From Polydactylus sextarius (lineage: Eukaryota > Chordata > Actinopteri > Polynemidae), in assembly GCA_016801845.1 (NCBI GenBank), contig CM028927.1:18826001-18890000 (forward strand): a DNA stretch of 64,000 bases. The letters run 5' to 3'. Shown piece by piece: positions 1-13,939 of the stretch (the stretch's first letter is position 1; every line of letters starts with the position of its first letter). A program made the position numbers and the translations under genes. A model generated the notes under the pieces. That model had not been told where the DNA came from. It searched no databases and was given only the letters and a program-made list of their open reading frames with translations.

Positions 1-2595
1 AAGTTCAGAAGAAAAAAAGGAATAAAATCTGAATTAATATTAGAATCAAAAAAACATACGAACTTTTCTTTTTTGTGTGTGTGTGTTTGTGGCTACATCA
101 GCTGCAGTCTGCTGAAAACACCTTCTAAAAGCCCTTGAGCTCGTGGTCTGGCGACAGCAGATGTGGGTGAAAATGAGTCACAGAGAGTAAGTGCATGTCT
201 GTATTTGAAAGTGTGTTTGTGTGTAATGTGGGTAGGGGGTTAGTTGAGTGTAGCAGATTGAAGCTCTAACCAGAGCACTCAGATTTATTAAAAAGGGCCG
301 GACCCAGCGCCTGTCCACCCCCCCCCCACACACACACACACACACACACACCCTCCTCCACACACTCACCCCTCCTGTCTCTCTCCATCCTCTATTGTTG
401 TCACTTTACTTCTGTCTCTGTGCATACACACCCCCCACCTAACCTCAACCCCCCCACCCCACCCTCCTACTCATCCAACATGATATTACGTTTTTCCGCT
501 AAAAACCCTTCAGAGTCACCGCTGGTTCCTCAGTAAGACAGACTGAAGGGAAGTAGAGATCAGAGGGGGGAGGAAAGGAAAAATAGGAAGGACGTGTTGT
601 TCCTGAGGTAAATAGACCCCCCCCTCCACCCATCCTTCCTATCCATCCTCCTCTCTCCTCACGCCGTCTTCTCTCTTTCCCTCCTCCATGTTCATTACCA
701 TAACTCCTGTCCGCTAAATTAAATTGGGGGGTCTAAATCTCTTCCACCCCCCCTTATATAAGAAAAAAAAACCATTGCTGACCACCAGCCAGGGGGACGG
801 ATGGGTGGAGAGAGGAGACAAAAGAGGTGGAATCCAATCTAACTAACCCCACTTTTGTCATCTGACTTTATTAGCTAAATGTATCAGTGGCGGAAAGAAT
901 CGTATTGTTGGCTGTGGAGACTCATAATACTCAGAAACACACACATTCAGACACACACGCGCGCGGTTACAGACATGCAAAAAGGCCACACAAAGGACAC
1001 GCGTCGGCTCTCTGTGTGTGGTTTATTCGATACAAACTATGTTGGCGAGCACAAAACGTCCCTGCGGCGCTGCAAACGGAGAGATTACATTACAGCGGCG
1101 CACATAAACATGCAAACACTCAGAGAGGAGTGTACTGAGGCGTACGGACACACACTTACACACACGCACAGTTCTGGTTATCCACAGCTTTGTCATTTTA
1201 TTCTAACAAAAAAAGTACTAGTACAGCTTTGAGAGTGTGTCACGATGAGCGAACTCACACTTCCTCACAAATGTTTTGCAGCAGATCACACGTCGGCTTC
1301 ATTAAGTCAGGAGCTGTACTGTCTATTCACAGGATCACTACCTGCCTTCAGGTTCACACTAAAGAACAACACACACACACACACACATCACCACCACCAC
1401 CAGCTGCAGCAGCGATGGACATGATCCAACAGATGAACATAAAACTATGGCACAGCCTCCAAAACACACATCAACTCAAACACAGATAATTAGATTCTGT
1501 GTTTAACCATCAAGATGTTTAAAAAACTGACTGACAGATTTATACAGAAGCTCATAGACGGACCAGAGGGTCAGTGATCCGATCTGGGATTAACAACATA
1601 AGACGATTATAATTTTTTGAGTCATAACTGTGAAACTTGGTGAGTTTAAAGTCTTGATTCTTAATGCGGAGGTTGTTAAAGGGTCAAGAAACCAATTTAC
1701 CTACAAACTAAAAGAGACGTCTTCACTCTGGTTTTGTCTTTTTTGATGTTTTTTAATTGATTAATTCATAATCCTTCTACACATACAATTGGTATGAAGA
1801 TAAGAAACACTAACACACACGGCTGATTCCTGACACCGAATTATTCTGCTTAATTAGGAAGTGAGCAACAGCGCTGACCTCAGATCCGCTACTAATCAGC
1901 CAAACAGCCTCCAGGCTTCACACCAAACCTCCTTTTCTTTCAGCCAAACACACTCGGTTGGACGCCGGGCCAAGGCGAGGGAATTACAGCGATGGAGAGA
2001 GTGAAAGGAGGCATAGAGGGGAGGTGAGGGGAGAAGGAATGTGAGCTATGGCACGAGCTTCTTTATGGCGTTTATGTGCATTGAGGAGAAAGCCTATCGA
2101 CGGACACCTTGTCGGACAAAGGGGCAGCACATGCTGAGTGCATTCGATTAGAGCTGTGCATTGGAGTTAAACCAAAAAAAGGTCCCCTGCTGGGTTCAGG
2201 ATTCATTATTTAGCAGGAGTGTAAAATGGACACTGGTCTGTGAGCGTGGACACACACACATAAAGCACACACACACACACACACACACATACTGAGACAA
2301 GCCATCAGGGAAACACCAATTTTATACACACACATACCAGAAATAAGTATCCAGTAAGTACACAGCTACTCATGTTTACATACACAGACATGCAGGAAAT
2401 GTTCTAACAAATGGCCACAAACACATATACATGCACACACACACACACACTTATATATGATTGCCAATTACATACCCAAAGACAGTGAAACACACAGGGC
2501 AGTCAAATATAGCCTGAGTACAGCCAATTTAGCCCTTAATGGTCTTTGTGACCATCAAGAGCACAAGACGAAGATGACTGTCCAATGGAGAGTAT

Positions 2596-2648
<53 letters not shown>

Positions 2649-3412
2649 GAGGGACAGTGTTTACCTTGATTCCTTCTCCTCCTATATGTGTGTCTAATGG
2701 TCTATGAATGTTTCTAGGGTAACAATGACAGTTTGAGCGGGTGGAATGGACTGAGGGGAAGCAGAGTTCAGACGACCACATTTGGTCGAAACATGGATGT
2801 TTGTAGGAAGATTTTCCATTTGATATCTGCACAGCAGGTAGTGTCCATGATGTGAAATGACTTCTTATGTGATCTTATGTGTGTGTGTGTGTGTGTTATA
2901 AAGGTTTGTGCATGGATGAAGGAAGTGTGTGAAGAAAAAACGCCTTGTGTCAATATTAACTCTGCATGAAAACATTTACATTTGCCTTTAATGAGGTCAA
3001 TGTATCTGTGATTTTAAGTTTTTTATTTATTTAGTTTTTTTACTTAGCTAAACTTGTGAAGTTCTGGAATAAATATGGGAAGTGACGCGTTTCATTCTTC
3101 TGATTTGTTTGGAATAAAAACATAATGTCTTTGTCAATTATGTTTTAAAAGTAGGAAATAAATCAAAGGAGAAGACGTCATAGTAGATGTAGTAAACATC
3201 AACAACAACAGCCTGAGGGGAAACAGAAACCTCTGTGATAAACTGGTGTCAGTGTCTGCATATGTGTGTGTGTGTGTGTGTGTAAAGGCAGTGGCATCTA
3301 CAAAGTGCTTTGTGACTCAGTGTGTGTGTGTATTTACGTGTGCGACAGCTGCTGCTACATATTTCGGACGTGTTTCAGACAGCAAACACGGAGCCGATAG
3401 ATCCTCAGATAG

Positions 3413-3450
<38 letters not shown>

Positions 3451-3628
3451 CGGAGCCAGTGGTGGGGGTGAGGCAGCTTAACGCAATAAAGCATGTTGTA
3501 TTGACATCTGTGTTGTGTCTATTGATTCCCCATTATGGAGCTAACAAACCTGCCTGGACGCTTTGTCATTCGCAATCACGTTAGCACCGGGACTCACCGA
3601 CAACGCTGCCCCTTTTTAAAATCTGATC

Positions 3629-3663
<35 letters not shown>

Positions 3664-3998
3664 GCTAGTGTCTTCACATGCATTCCTACACATTCACAGC
3701 AATCGTTCATGTCATCACACATGTTTACACACACACACACACAAGTAGAAACCACAAATTCTCATGCACACACATAAACATCACACACACACACACAAAT
3801 GTGGTGGCGGGAGAGTAGTCAATGCTGCTAATCAATAGTGGTGGAAGGTTAAAACCACTCACACAATGGGCAGCTATGAGCTGCTTGTGGTTTCTAGATA
3901 AACCACACACACCAGGAAGATCCATAACTGACCTCAACGTGCAATTATTGAATCGTCTACCTGTCTGCTGGCTCACACACGAGGCTGCGTACCCCCGC

Positions 3999-4035
<37 letters not shown>

Positions 4036-7000
4036 ACAAGGATGCATACATTTCCACTCATTCTAAACCCACACAACTGCACAAAAACACAAGCACCGAC
4101 ATAAAGAACTGCTGCTCCCAAACAAATCCACTACCTTCCTCGCTCAAACAAAAATACTTGCTTATACATAGCTCTCTCTCTCTCTCTCACACACACTCAC
4201 ACACTCACACACACACACACACAGTAGCACACAGCCAATTAATCCAAGCGCAGGGGCCTTTGCTCAGGCCCAGTTTGGTGTGGCCCAGACACCAGCACCC
4301 CCCTCCTGGGCACCGCGAGGTGAAGATCCTGGGTGTGAGAGGAGGTAGTTATCGAGCAGCACGGAGCACTTTGTGTGTGTGTGTGTGTGTGGGGTTGAAG
4401 GTTTGTGCTTTGAACTCTCCAATAAAAGTTTCCTTGCACTGTTGTTAAACAATAGGACAGAATAAAAACAAGACAGAGTAGAAATACTATCGCTTCATTG
4501 CCTTATTGTCTCTGTATCTTCCTCTCTGCTGTTGCCGTGGTAATTTAGATTCAACATCATAAATTTTTGTTTGTTTGTTTTGTTCTCTTTGTTGTATATT
4601 AAATACCACCTGCATAAAATATCTTTAACACACACTCTTTTGTGTTTGATCATGAATCCTCCTGATTTTTCATTTGCTAATGTTTTACTCCAGAGTATAA
4701 AAGTAAACTAAGCAGAACAAACAGGTTCGACCAGAGGACCAAATGAACACTGAGCTGAATGACTAAAGCTCAGATAAGAGGCGTGTTGGAGTAGTCGACA
4801 TAAATAAACCATCTCCCTCAATCCAGACACGTGCTCCTCTCTCTGTGAATTTGACAGCTCTCAGTTTTATATGGGCCACAGCGGCCCTGGAGGATTTTTA
4901 CAGCACCGTACATAAAATAAAAGAGCATTTAGATTTCCTTTGTTGTGGTGCAGACAGAGGACAGAGCAGCAGCAGCAGCAGCAGCAGCTACAGGTCCCTT
5001 TCCGGCTCTGGCTTGCCCTGTGAAGAGCAGCACACGGTTTCCACACACAGGAGACCAGAGTCTGGTCAGATCTCTACTCACAACACGAAGCTCTTTGAGT
5101 CTTTGAGATAAAAAATAAAAAAAAAAATCTGACGCTTGAAAATGAGCTGAAACACCAACTACAAACCAAGATGGTTGATGGGAACAAGTGTTTTCAAGAC
5201 TCAAAGATAAACAGCGTTTCCTACAAATCTAACTTTTATCCTGGTTGCATGATGTCTTCACTCAGCCGCTGTTATAAAGTAGAGTTGAGATATTTATTCA
5301 CTAAAAGGACTTTTTCTGCACATTTCATGACCTTGAGAGTCTCACACAGTCGTGTAGAGACAGAGGTGAATTTCAGAGTCAAGATTTGATCTTTTATTCC
5401 AATAGAGATTCACAAAGTCTGATATTCACGTTTTCTTTATATATATATATATATAGCGAGAGAGAGAGAAACAGTAGTTCTGATAGTAGAGGGACTTTAC
5501 TTCCTTCAATTTAAGATTTAATTTACAAATCTATATCAATAAACGTGTAAATAAAACTGCTACGTGACCATTTTAACAGTGTTTGTGATGGAGTGTGTCA
5601 GGCCCAGCTGAGCTGAGGCCAGCGGTCTCAACTCTGTAGCGTTAAAAAGTCGAGCTGACAAAAAAAAAAAAAAAAACATAAGCTCTGAGTTTAGATCCAC
5701 TACAGAGCCACTGTCTGCTGGCGTCTGCTGTTTAGGACCTCACTCTCTCTCTTTCTGCTTCCTCACTGAACCTCACTCACCTCATCTGAGACTTCTGACA
5801 CCTTCGTCTTTACTCGCACTAAACGCAAAAAAAAAAAAAAAAAAAAAAAAACTCACATATACACACACACATTCGCAGGTGTGAGCTGATCGTACAAGAT
5901 GCACACATGCACACCTTCGGTCAAAGGCGCAGATCAGAGAGAGACAGAGAATTGTGGGTAACAGACTTAGCTAAAGTGGCTTATGGGGCCCGGCCAAACC
6001 TCACCAGGCAAATCCAATTCAACAAACCTCCCTGTCCATAGGGAACGAGACAGAGAGAGAGACAGGAAGAGAGAGAGAGAGGGAGAGGGAGAGAGGAGAG
6101 TTTGCATTTTACTGAAAAGGCTTTTGTGTCAAGTGAATACTTCACAGAAATGAGAGAGAGAGAGGAGAGAGGGAAACAGAGGATTGTGAGTTTCTTTCTC
6201 TCCAGAGATTAAGGATGAAAGACTAGAGAGAAGAGAGAGAAGAGAGGGAAGGGAAATATAAAAAACAGAAGAGGGAAAGGAGGGATGAGTGTTGGCCTTT
6301 GCTCTGCTGCACAGTTTATTTCCCTCATGTGTATTGGATGCTTATCACACCAACATGTTTAAATAAAGAAGCAGCCCGTGCTGCCACTTTGACCCTTTCA
6401 TTTTCTCACATGAAGAAAAACGGGAGGAAGTCTGACTGATCATCCATCGCTCGCTCACAATAATCTATTTCATCTTATTTATTTTACCAATTTATTTATT
6501 TGTTAAATGATTTACTCTTCCACACATTCATAACCATTTATTCTGGTTATTTAAATGATTGAGTTTAGTCATGTCATCATTAATGCATCAGCTTTTTTTT
6601 TTTTTTATGACGGTTCACTTAGTTTCACTGTCGCTGCTTTTATTCAGTCAATTTCCTGATTCTTTCACCTGTTAGTTCTCTAACTGATACTTTAACCTTC
6701 TCATTCATTTATTATTCATTTATGCACTTGCTCATTCAGTTATTCATTCAATCATTCATTCACACACACACACACACACACACCCTCCAATTCTCCTTGT
6801 TCTCTCTTCATGTCTTTTACTTTAATTTCTTAAAAGACCAACAGAGAAATTGACCCCCACCACCTCCTCAAAAAACAGAAGCCGCTGGTTATATGTCGCC
6901 TGTCAAAGCCGCCACAAGCAGCTCTCATTAAAATCTCAACCGTTTTTCTCTTCCTGACACCTACTTAAGGTGATAGCCTGAATTACCCCGGCACGGCACA

Positions 7001-8685
7001 ACACGGCACGGATCAGCTCGGCACACGCGCCTACCCCCCATCTGTCATTTGAAATTTCCGCCTGGATGGATTAAAGCGGTGGGGACGGGGGGAGACACCA
7101 GCACTGTTGCCCTTTAGGGAGGGAGCCACACACACACACACACACACACTTCAACATACACACACACTTTATGCTGAAACACGTTGCAGAAAGTTTTAAA
7201 AACCTCCACAGGTGGTGAAACAAACAGAAAGCGTTGAATTAACATCATCATAGTCACCGAGACAGAAAAAAATAAAATAAAATAAAACCGTAACTGAAAA
7301 TAATTTCATTTCAGCTGTAACAACGTAGCTCAGGTCTAAAGCACCAGCGCTTTAATATCCACATTTTTATGCGAAGCCTTATAATAAATTTATGGAGACT
7401 GTGTTGAACAAATATCACAGAGGAGCAGTGCAGCCGTTCAGAGACATTATAGGAACATTAGAGTGATACAACTGCAGATGAACAAACATCACAAAGCAAA
7501 GTGCTACTAGCAAGTCATTAAAGCAACATTATAGTGATGATGAGGTATTAAAGTCAAGCACAAAGCCATGATCAGGACATTAGAGTAAATAACTATTGAT
7601 TGACAGACTCACTGCAGGTCACATCAGTGACAGAACAATTAGACCAATGTTACAGAATAAATCAAAGTCTTTTCACAAACATTAAAGTGTCTTTAATTTG
7701 TCACAATCGTCTCAAAAAATTGTCACGTTTTTTTTTTTTTTCCTCCTCCCTCAAGTTTCTCTCTCACTCAACTTGATCCTCGTGTTTTCCCAACATGGCC
7801 CCAGTCAGAGATCAATACCCTCTAATCGATGGATGACAGTGAATATTTCCCCCTCCTAACCGGACCGCGGACGACCGAAGGAGAGGAGAGGAGCCAGGAG
7901 AGAGGAGACAGATGGGACGGAGGCTGAGATGGATGGATCGCCATGAATGAAAGAGGAAAAGATGAGGAGCAGAGTGTGGCGCCTCAGTGAGACTGTGATG
8001 GATGCTAATGAGCCGTGTATTCATGCGTCCAGCTCTGGGTGTGTTTTACATTTTGGATTTATATGCATGTGAGTATTCTGCTCAAACTGCTGCTTCTTTT
8101 TGTCATAAATTCACTTTTATCTTTAGGAGAAGATTTAAACATATACATGGAAAAAAAAACCAACCATCCACCTCAAAGCTCTGATATTTAATTTGTATCT
8201 GAGTAAAAAAAAAAAACAGTTTCACTTTGTTTCTATAATTTCATTAAAAACAGAATGAAGGGAAATTATCATTCATCTATCAGACAACTTTATATTCATT
8301 TTTCTACAGCTGAAAATTGTACATCTTGAGCTTAGTCTTTAGATTTTTGTCTCATTTCTCTTTGAAGATGTTAAATTAAAGTTATTTTACAAACAAATCT
8401 AATAAATATTAATTCAAATATGGAAAATTACCTGTTAAAGTAAAGGTTTTACATTCAGTAAAATGAGCAGAATAATATTTTTTAAAGTAAATTATCATTT
8501 AGTTTTCAACACTGCAACTTTATAATGAAATTTAAATAAGATTATTTTTTAAAACAATCAAACACTGTTGTTGTTGTTAAACCTTTAACAAATGTTAGAA
8601 ATGATCAGAGATGAAGCTGCAGCTGATGTTTCTTGTTTGTGCAGATGTAGAGCAGATGAAAGCGGATAAAAGGTCTTGGTCTTAC
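1..8685. other. microsatellite-rich non-coding region
   Basis: No supported gene. Contains CA/TG runs (about 328-350, 2264-2288, 2598-2645, 3417-3448, 3632-3660, 4003-4030, 6763-6782, 7130-7149), a CAG run at 4965-4988, A-tracts at 5660 and 5827, GA-rich sequence at 6050-6260 and AT-rich sequence at 8100-8600. Islands of complex sequence at 1840-2250, 3480-3600, 4230-4340, 6890-7090 and 7790-7900 look like conserved non-coding elements but cannot be tested here. Confidence 0.6.
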
Positions 8686-8749
8686 CGGGGCTGGACCGCG
8701 GAGCCAGCGAGGACTTGAGTCTCCAGGCGCTGAAGTCGGACGCTGTTCT
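8686..8749 (-). CDS. candidate exon downstream of the signal-peptide exon
   Basis: 64 bp between a strong acceptor (CCCCTTCGTCTTTCAG) and donor GTAAGA. Joined in phase to the exon at 15,924 it adds ENSVRLQRLETQVLAGSAVQ; joined to the alternative frame it adds REQRPTSAPGDSSPRWLR. A third view starts at ATG 8785 (MFVPLPVPFVFQR...) and treats the acceptor as coding. Sequence to the left shows no clear next exon before the window edge. Confidence 0.3.
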
Positions 8750-8859
8750 CTGAAAGACGAAGGGGACCGGCAGGGGGACAAACATGGTCCTCTGTCGACC
8801 TGGGGGTCGTTGGGTTTTTTTTTTTTTTTTTTTTTTTGTTTGTTTGTTTTCACACTTTT

Positions 8860-10150
8860 CTTCCTCTCTTATTCGTCGTCCTTCCGTCGTTCTTGTGCCT
8901 TGTGTCTTGGTTTGAGGACGAGTCGAGTGAAAAGACGCTGAGATGATTTGGAGAAAAAAATCGACTCGATGTTTGGTTTCCGTCTCAACCTCAGCGGATT
9001 CACAACATCTCTGGTTCTCTGGATTATTTTTCTGGGATATAGATGGATGTTATGGTCCCTTTACTGGTAATCAAGTAGTCCGACAAACACACACACACAC
9101 GCAGGTTCACAGCGATGAGCGGAGCGCGCAGCCACGACTCTTTTTGCTTTGGGAGATAAATTAAAGCTCGTAGTGTTTCTCCGTGCAGGTGACTGGACAG
9201 AGGATGGTTTGTCTTCTCGTCGCAGCCATGTGGATGTTAGTTAGTGTGGATGTTAGTGCAGGTGCTGGTCCTCTCTCAGCTGCTCAGACACAATTAGACT
9301 CCATTCATTGTGTCCAGACAGCTTGTGCGTAAAGATCGCAGTGCCTCGCTGTCTGTGTCTCTGCTCCGCGGCCGAGCGTCGCTTCTCTTCTCTTCTCTTC
9401 GCTTTGGTTTTTGGTTTTGGTTTCTGTATCTGACAGATTTCTCCTCCTGCAGTGTCATGAAAAGTCTCAAACAAACAGACACAGTCCGCGGGTGAATCCT
9501 CGATGTGGAGAAGAAAACACTGTCCGTGTAACGAGCGGAGTTTCTCCTTTTTTTTTGGTTCTGGTAAAGATTTGGTTTGTAGCTGCTGGTCTGCTGAACA
9601 ACACATGCACTCAAAGCGACACGATAATAAAACGCAAAACCATTATTTGGTTAAAAAGATAGAAATAATCAAATAATAAAGTAAGGCTACGCAGGCACCT
9701 CCTGTCTGACTTTCGCTCCTCCCTCTCCTCCCCGCGCTGTTTCTCTCTCTCTCCTTCTTTCTCTACAGCGGGTCACTAATTAAAGCAAAATCAATAGATA
9801 AATAAATGAATAAATCCATATCAATAAGTGCACCTGTCCTCTCGTTTCCTGCCAAGAAAAAAAAACGGAGGAGGAAAGCGATACCTCCTTTTTTTTACGC
9901 TGGAGAGTCTTTTCTTTGGCTCTGCTCCGCCATCCGCTGCTCCCTCTCTCTCTCTCTCTCTCTCTGTCGGTCGGTGTGTGTGTGTGCGCGCGGATCTGCG
10001 TCCCCTCAGTGTGTGTGTGTGTGTGTGTGTTTCGGGAGCCCCGGTGGTTTTCGGTCCGACACCGCGCAGCCTGAACGCACTCTGGCACGTCGAGGCGCTC
10101 CGGCCGGGAGACAGACACAGATACCCAACCCACTCACCCCTCCTCCCCCC
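8860..10150. promoter_or_regulatory. CpG-richer block near the candidate exon
   Basis: CpGs are commoner than in the flanks, notably 9355-9380 and 10030-10110 (TCCGACACCGCGCAGCC, CACGTCGAGGCGCTCC). CT- and GT-runs interrupt it. It could be a promoter for the putative minus-strand gene. The long open frames here are repeat translations. Confidence 0.25.
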
Positions 10151-10479
10151 TGTTTTCACCCCCTTTCTCCCTTTACCCCCCCCCCCCTCCTCTCTCCTCC
10201 CCCCCTTCACCCCAACACACACGCATATACACACATGCATATACATACACAAACACACACAGACACACACTTCTCTGCTGTTTTCTGCACATTCATTGCC
10301 ACTTTTGCTTCTTGTGTCTTATCATTTTTACCGTAATTATTAATAATATCATATATTAAATTAAAGGATTGATTCTACACGAGTGTGTGTTGAATTCCTA
10401 ACATTCCGTCTCCACACATGAACACACACACACACCCACACTCGCCCTCGTTTTGACCATAATCCCGTACAAGACTGGA

Positions 10480-10590
10480 GCAGATCCAGCCAATTGATCT
10501 TCTGATTACTTCATTATAATGAAGCCAATAATCACATCATCGCCGGCCTCCGGAAAATCGATCGGCTCTTCACAATGTGCGGACATGAAT
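10480..10590. promoter_or_regulatory. candidate conserved non-coding element with homeodomain palindrome
   Basis: Complex, repeat-free sequence with CCAATTGATC, a perfect 16-bp palindrome CTTCATTATAATGAAG at 10509-10524, CCAATAATCA and AATCGATCGG. The density of homeodomain-type cores suggests an enhancer; this is inference. Confidence 0.35.
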
Positions 10591-11359
10591 TCAAAGAGGG
10601 GGGAGGTGGAGGGGGGGGCTTTGATGTATATTTCAGCAGGTGGACCTCCCCCCCTCCCTCCCCCCTCTCTCTCTCTCTCTCATATAGATTTACGTGGGTC
10701 TGGCCTACGCAAGGTCACCTGCAGCTCTCATCCAGTGTGTTTCCCTCTCACACAGAGGTGAATAATCAAAGGCTGCAGAGCCACGGCTGTTAAATTAGTA
10801 ATTATTTTGGGTCTCGAGCAGGCTACGTGCGCGAGTGCGTAAAATGTGCGTAAAATGTCAGTTGAGCTGAATCTAAATTACGTGTGTTTTTCCCATTAAG
10901 AGTCGCTGAGACTGTTTTAGTCGCAGCTACGTGAGTGAGTATGTGTGTGAATGTGTGTGTGTGTGTGTCGGAGTAAAGGTGCCTCGCGGCCATCACCTCT
11001 CCTCTCCTCTCGTGACATCCTCATTATGGTTAGCTCGTGCGCACCTTCCCCGATCTGCGCTGCGCATTTACACCGCGGATTATCGCCAATATAGATTTTT
11101 TTTTAAATAGAAAAATCTATGCGCTAAATATCACAGTCAATAAAGGAAAATCGACCACAAAACACACACACACACGCTCACACACACACACACAGCCTAT
11201 TCACTTGGAGGTGAGACCAAGCTGTTAATAAGTTATCGATCAATTATGGCTCATATATGTGAACAGGCCTCGGGCTCTTCGCTCATGTTAATGTCTATGA
11301 AGCGTCAAATATAAACTGTCTGCGATAAAACAACAGCGGCGTCCTGATCCTCACACTTT

Positions 11360-12345
11360 ACACCTGCACCACCGTGTACTACTGTGTACTACCTGTACTA
11401 CCAGTACTATTAGTAGGTATTAGTACTATTAGTACTACTGCAGCTGATGATATCACTGTAAAATAAACTATAAAATCATTATTATTTCCACAAACCGCCA
11501 CTATGTTTCTACTGTGGTACTATTCAGTTTACTACAGTAATACTACCACCACCTACTGTTACTACTACCACTACTACTACTGACTGCTCCCTTACTCTTA
11601 CTACTACTAGCACATGTACATAGATACTACTACTACCTCCTGGTAGTACTGCTCATACTCTATGTTGTTAGTACTTTTACTACAACAACTACTTTTCCTT
11701 CACAATGGTTTAAAGAGATAATATTACAAATACTGATATTTCTACTAGTAATAGTATCTATCCTACTACTACTGCTGTGGCGTAGCAGTTCCTGCTCCTC
11801 CTCTAGTACTGACTCCATTATAAACAGGCTACTACTAATACTACAGTTCTCTTTGTAACAATACCGCATCTATTCCTATTGCAGTACTAACATGTATATT
11901 TACATTTTCCAGTAGTACTACTACTGGTTCTAGTATTTATAATCAGACTGTTTGTGCTACTAATCCTTCTTTTCAGTACTACTACTACTGCAGTTACTAT
12001 AAGTACAAATACTGCAACTATCTCTGTTGGTGGTGTAGCTTTTACTACAACCATCAGTCCTTCTCTAGTAAAACTACAGCCACTTTTACACATTCAGGAT
12101 GTATTACTACTGATTCCACTAGTACTACTACTACTACAAATACTACTATTACTACAAATACTACTACTACCTCTGTTGCTGCTGTGGCCTTTACTACATC
12201 CATCACTACCACTCTATAAAACTACAGCCACTTCAGTTCAGTATGTATTACTACTGGTTCCAGTGTTAGTAGTTGTACAACCGATGCTACTATCCCACCA
12301 TTTTAATAATCTAATAATACTGCAGTACTACTAGTACTACCACAG
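11360..12345. repeat. 1-kb degenerate ACT/TAC-rich repeat block with 149-bp units
   Basis: TACTAC, ACTACT and AGTACT are repeated throughout in an imperfect form. Inside, a longer unit recurs: CTCTGTTGGTGGTGTAGC at 12022 and CTCTGTTGCTGCTGTGGC at 12171, both followed by TTTACTACA, AAACTACAGCCACTT and GTATTACTACTG, a period of 149 bp. A more diverged copy precedes at about 11,880. The Leu-rich frame through it is a repeat artefact. Confidence 0.7.
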
Positions 12346-12489
12346 TACTGGTCCTACCGCGCCCTCCAACTCACAGTGTTTCCGTTACCTCGTGTCATCT
12401 ATGCATAGACACACGTCACATCACAAAGGAAGGCCCCACCATGAAAAAAAAGAAGCCCACTCCCCACTCGCATTGACAGATGACATCCG

Positions 12490-12760
12490 CGTGTCCAACA
12501 GGCAGGAGAGGGGGCGAAGAAAAGGGGGAGGAGGAGGGAGGAAGAGAAAGAGGGAGGGAGGAGAAGCCATATATAAAGAAGCGACCGGTTGTCCCTCAAG
12601 AGCCCCCCTCTCCAGATGAAGGCGAGCGCAGAGGAGCCCCGATCCAAACTCCTTCCAGACAAAAGCAATTATTTCTTGTAGAATATAGTGTGTTTTGTGC
12701 GTCCATCGCGGGAGGAGAGGGGAGGGAGGGAGGGAGGAAGGGAGGGAGGTGTGCGTGGAT
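12490..12760 (+). promoter_or_regulatory. GA-rich, TATA-containing promoter-like segment with G-quadruplex motif
   Basis: A purine-rich tract (12500-12560) precedes TATATAAAG at 12570-12578, a strong TATA match. About 40 bp downstream an ATG (12616) opens a 21-codon frame. At 12724-12742 GGGAGGGAGGGAGGAAGGG fits the G-quadruplex pattern. No associated gene is recognised. Confidence 0.3.
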
Positions 12761-13321
12761 TTGAAGGAGAGGTGAAAAATATGGCGCACGGCGGGCCTCA
12801 TCAATAGCAATATGTTCTTTTTCCCTTCTGTAATACCTATCCTTTTATAACTACTCTGCAACCTGCTGCGTGCTTGCTTTGTCTGACATTGTGGGCTTAT
12901 AGGCCATAGTGGACTTCTGATCAGTTACAAACACACAGACACACACACACACACAACACACACACACAGACAGACAGCAGTATGAAAGGAACCTGAAATA
13001 GAGACGTACCTTTCAAAGTGAACCTGTTGTTGCTGGATCCTGCTGTGTTGTTTACAGGATATAAAATGACTGATGTTTGTATTTGTTCTAATGAGACGAC
13101 TGATGCATGTTAATAAATGTTTAATGTCACTGTAACAGTGTTTATCTGCTTTTTCAATATTTATAAAATCATATTTTTATTCAATCTGAATCAGTAAGTC
13201 TTAAGGGTTTTTTGGAAAAAATAAAAACAAAGAAAAAATACAAATAATCCGAACAAGCGATCACATCCTTTTCACTACGAGAGGTTCGCTGCAGATCAGA
13301 TTATTAGTCTTTATCTGTCTG

Positions 13322-13322
<1 letters not shown>

Positions 13323-13374
<52 letters not shown>
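13323..13374 (+). repeat. (TG)26 microsatellite
   Basis: 52 bp of perfect TG followed by a short GA run. It faces the (CA)60 array 132 bp to the right in inverted orientation. Confidence 0.95.
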
Positions 13375-13384
<10 letters not shown>

Positions 13385-13505
13385 TCATTGTTAAATGGCA
13401 GTGTCATGTTGACAAACGAGTTGGTTGAATTAAATTCTCCCTCATCAATAACAAGAGGGGTCCAATCAATACCAGCTTACAATTATATCACCGCTAGCCC
13501 TGTAA

Positions 13506-13630
<125 letters not shown>

Positions 13631-13939
13631 AGAACAGATAGCGAATGAACGGGAAGAATCATTACCTCGTTGTAACAGGGTTTAACAAACACTATAAAGT
13701 ATTCACACGCACACACACTGAAGCAGAGAATTATTACTTTAGTGTTACATGGATTATTACAATCACACACACACACAGACACACACACACTCCTGCACAC
13801 ATGTTATCATTCATGTAACACTGACGCTAATAAACACACACTCGCACATTAGTTTTAGCTTCTGACATTTTATCCATTTACAACATCTCTCTCTCTCTCT
13901 CTCTACGTCTCCATTCTGTGTCTATGTCTCTTGTTCGTT

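Noticed and set aside
4239..4439. Minus-strand exon of the putative left gene (CTCACACCCAG followed by Cys/Gly-rich codons)
   Set aside because: No donor follows in a usable phase and the frame quickly enters CA repeats.
9780..10343. Overlapping frames of 117-176 codons on both strands
   Set aside because: They run through CT, GT and C-rich simple sequence in several frames at once, the signature of composition rather than coding.
11954..12334. 126-codon Leu-rich frame resembling a membrane protein
   Set aside because: Generated by the ACT/TAC repeat block; the same repeat gives Ser/Thr or Val-rich frames on other readings.
12480..12861. Overlapping frames of 75-146 codons on both strands
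   Set aside because: All depend on purine/pyrimidine-rich tracts; the promoter-like reading is more informative and the 21-codon frame after the TATA box is too short to call a gene.
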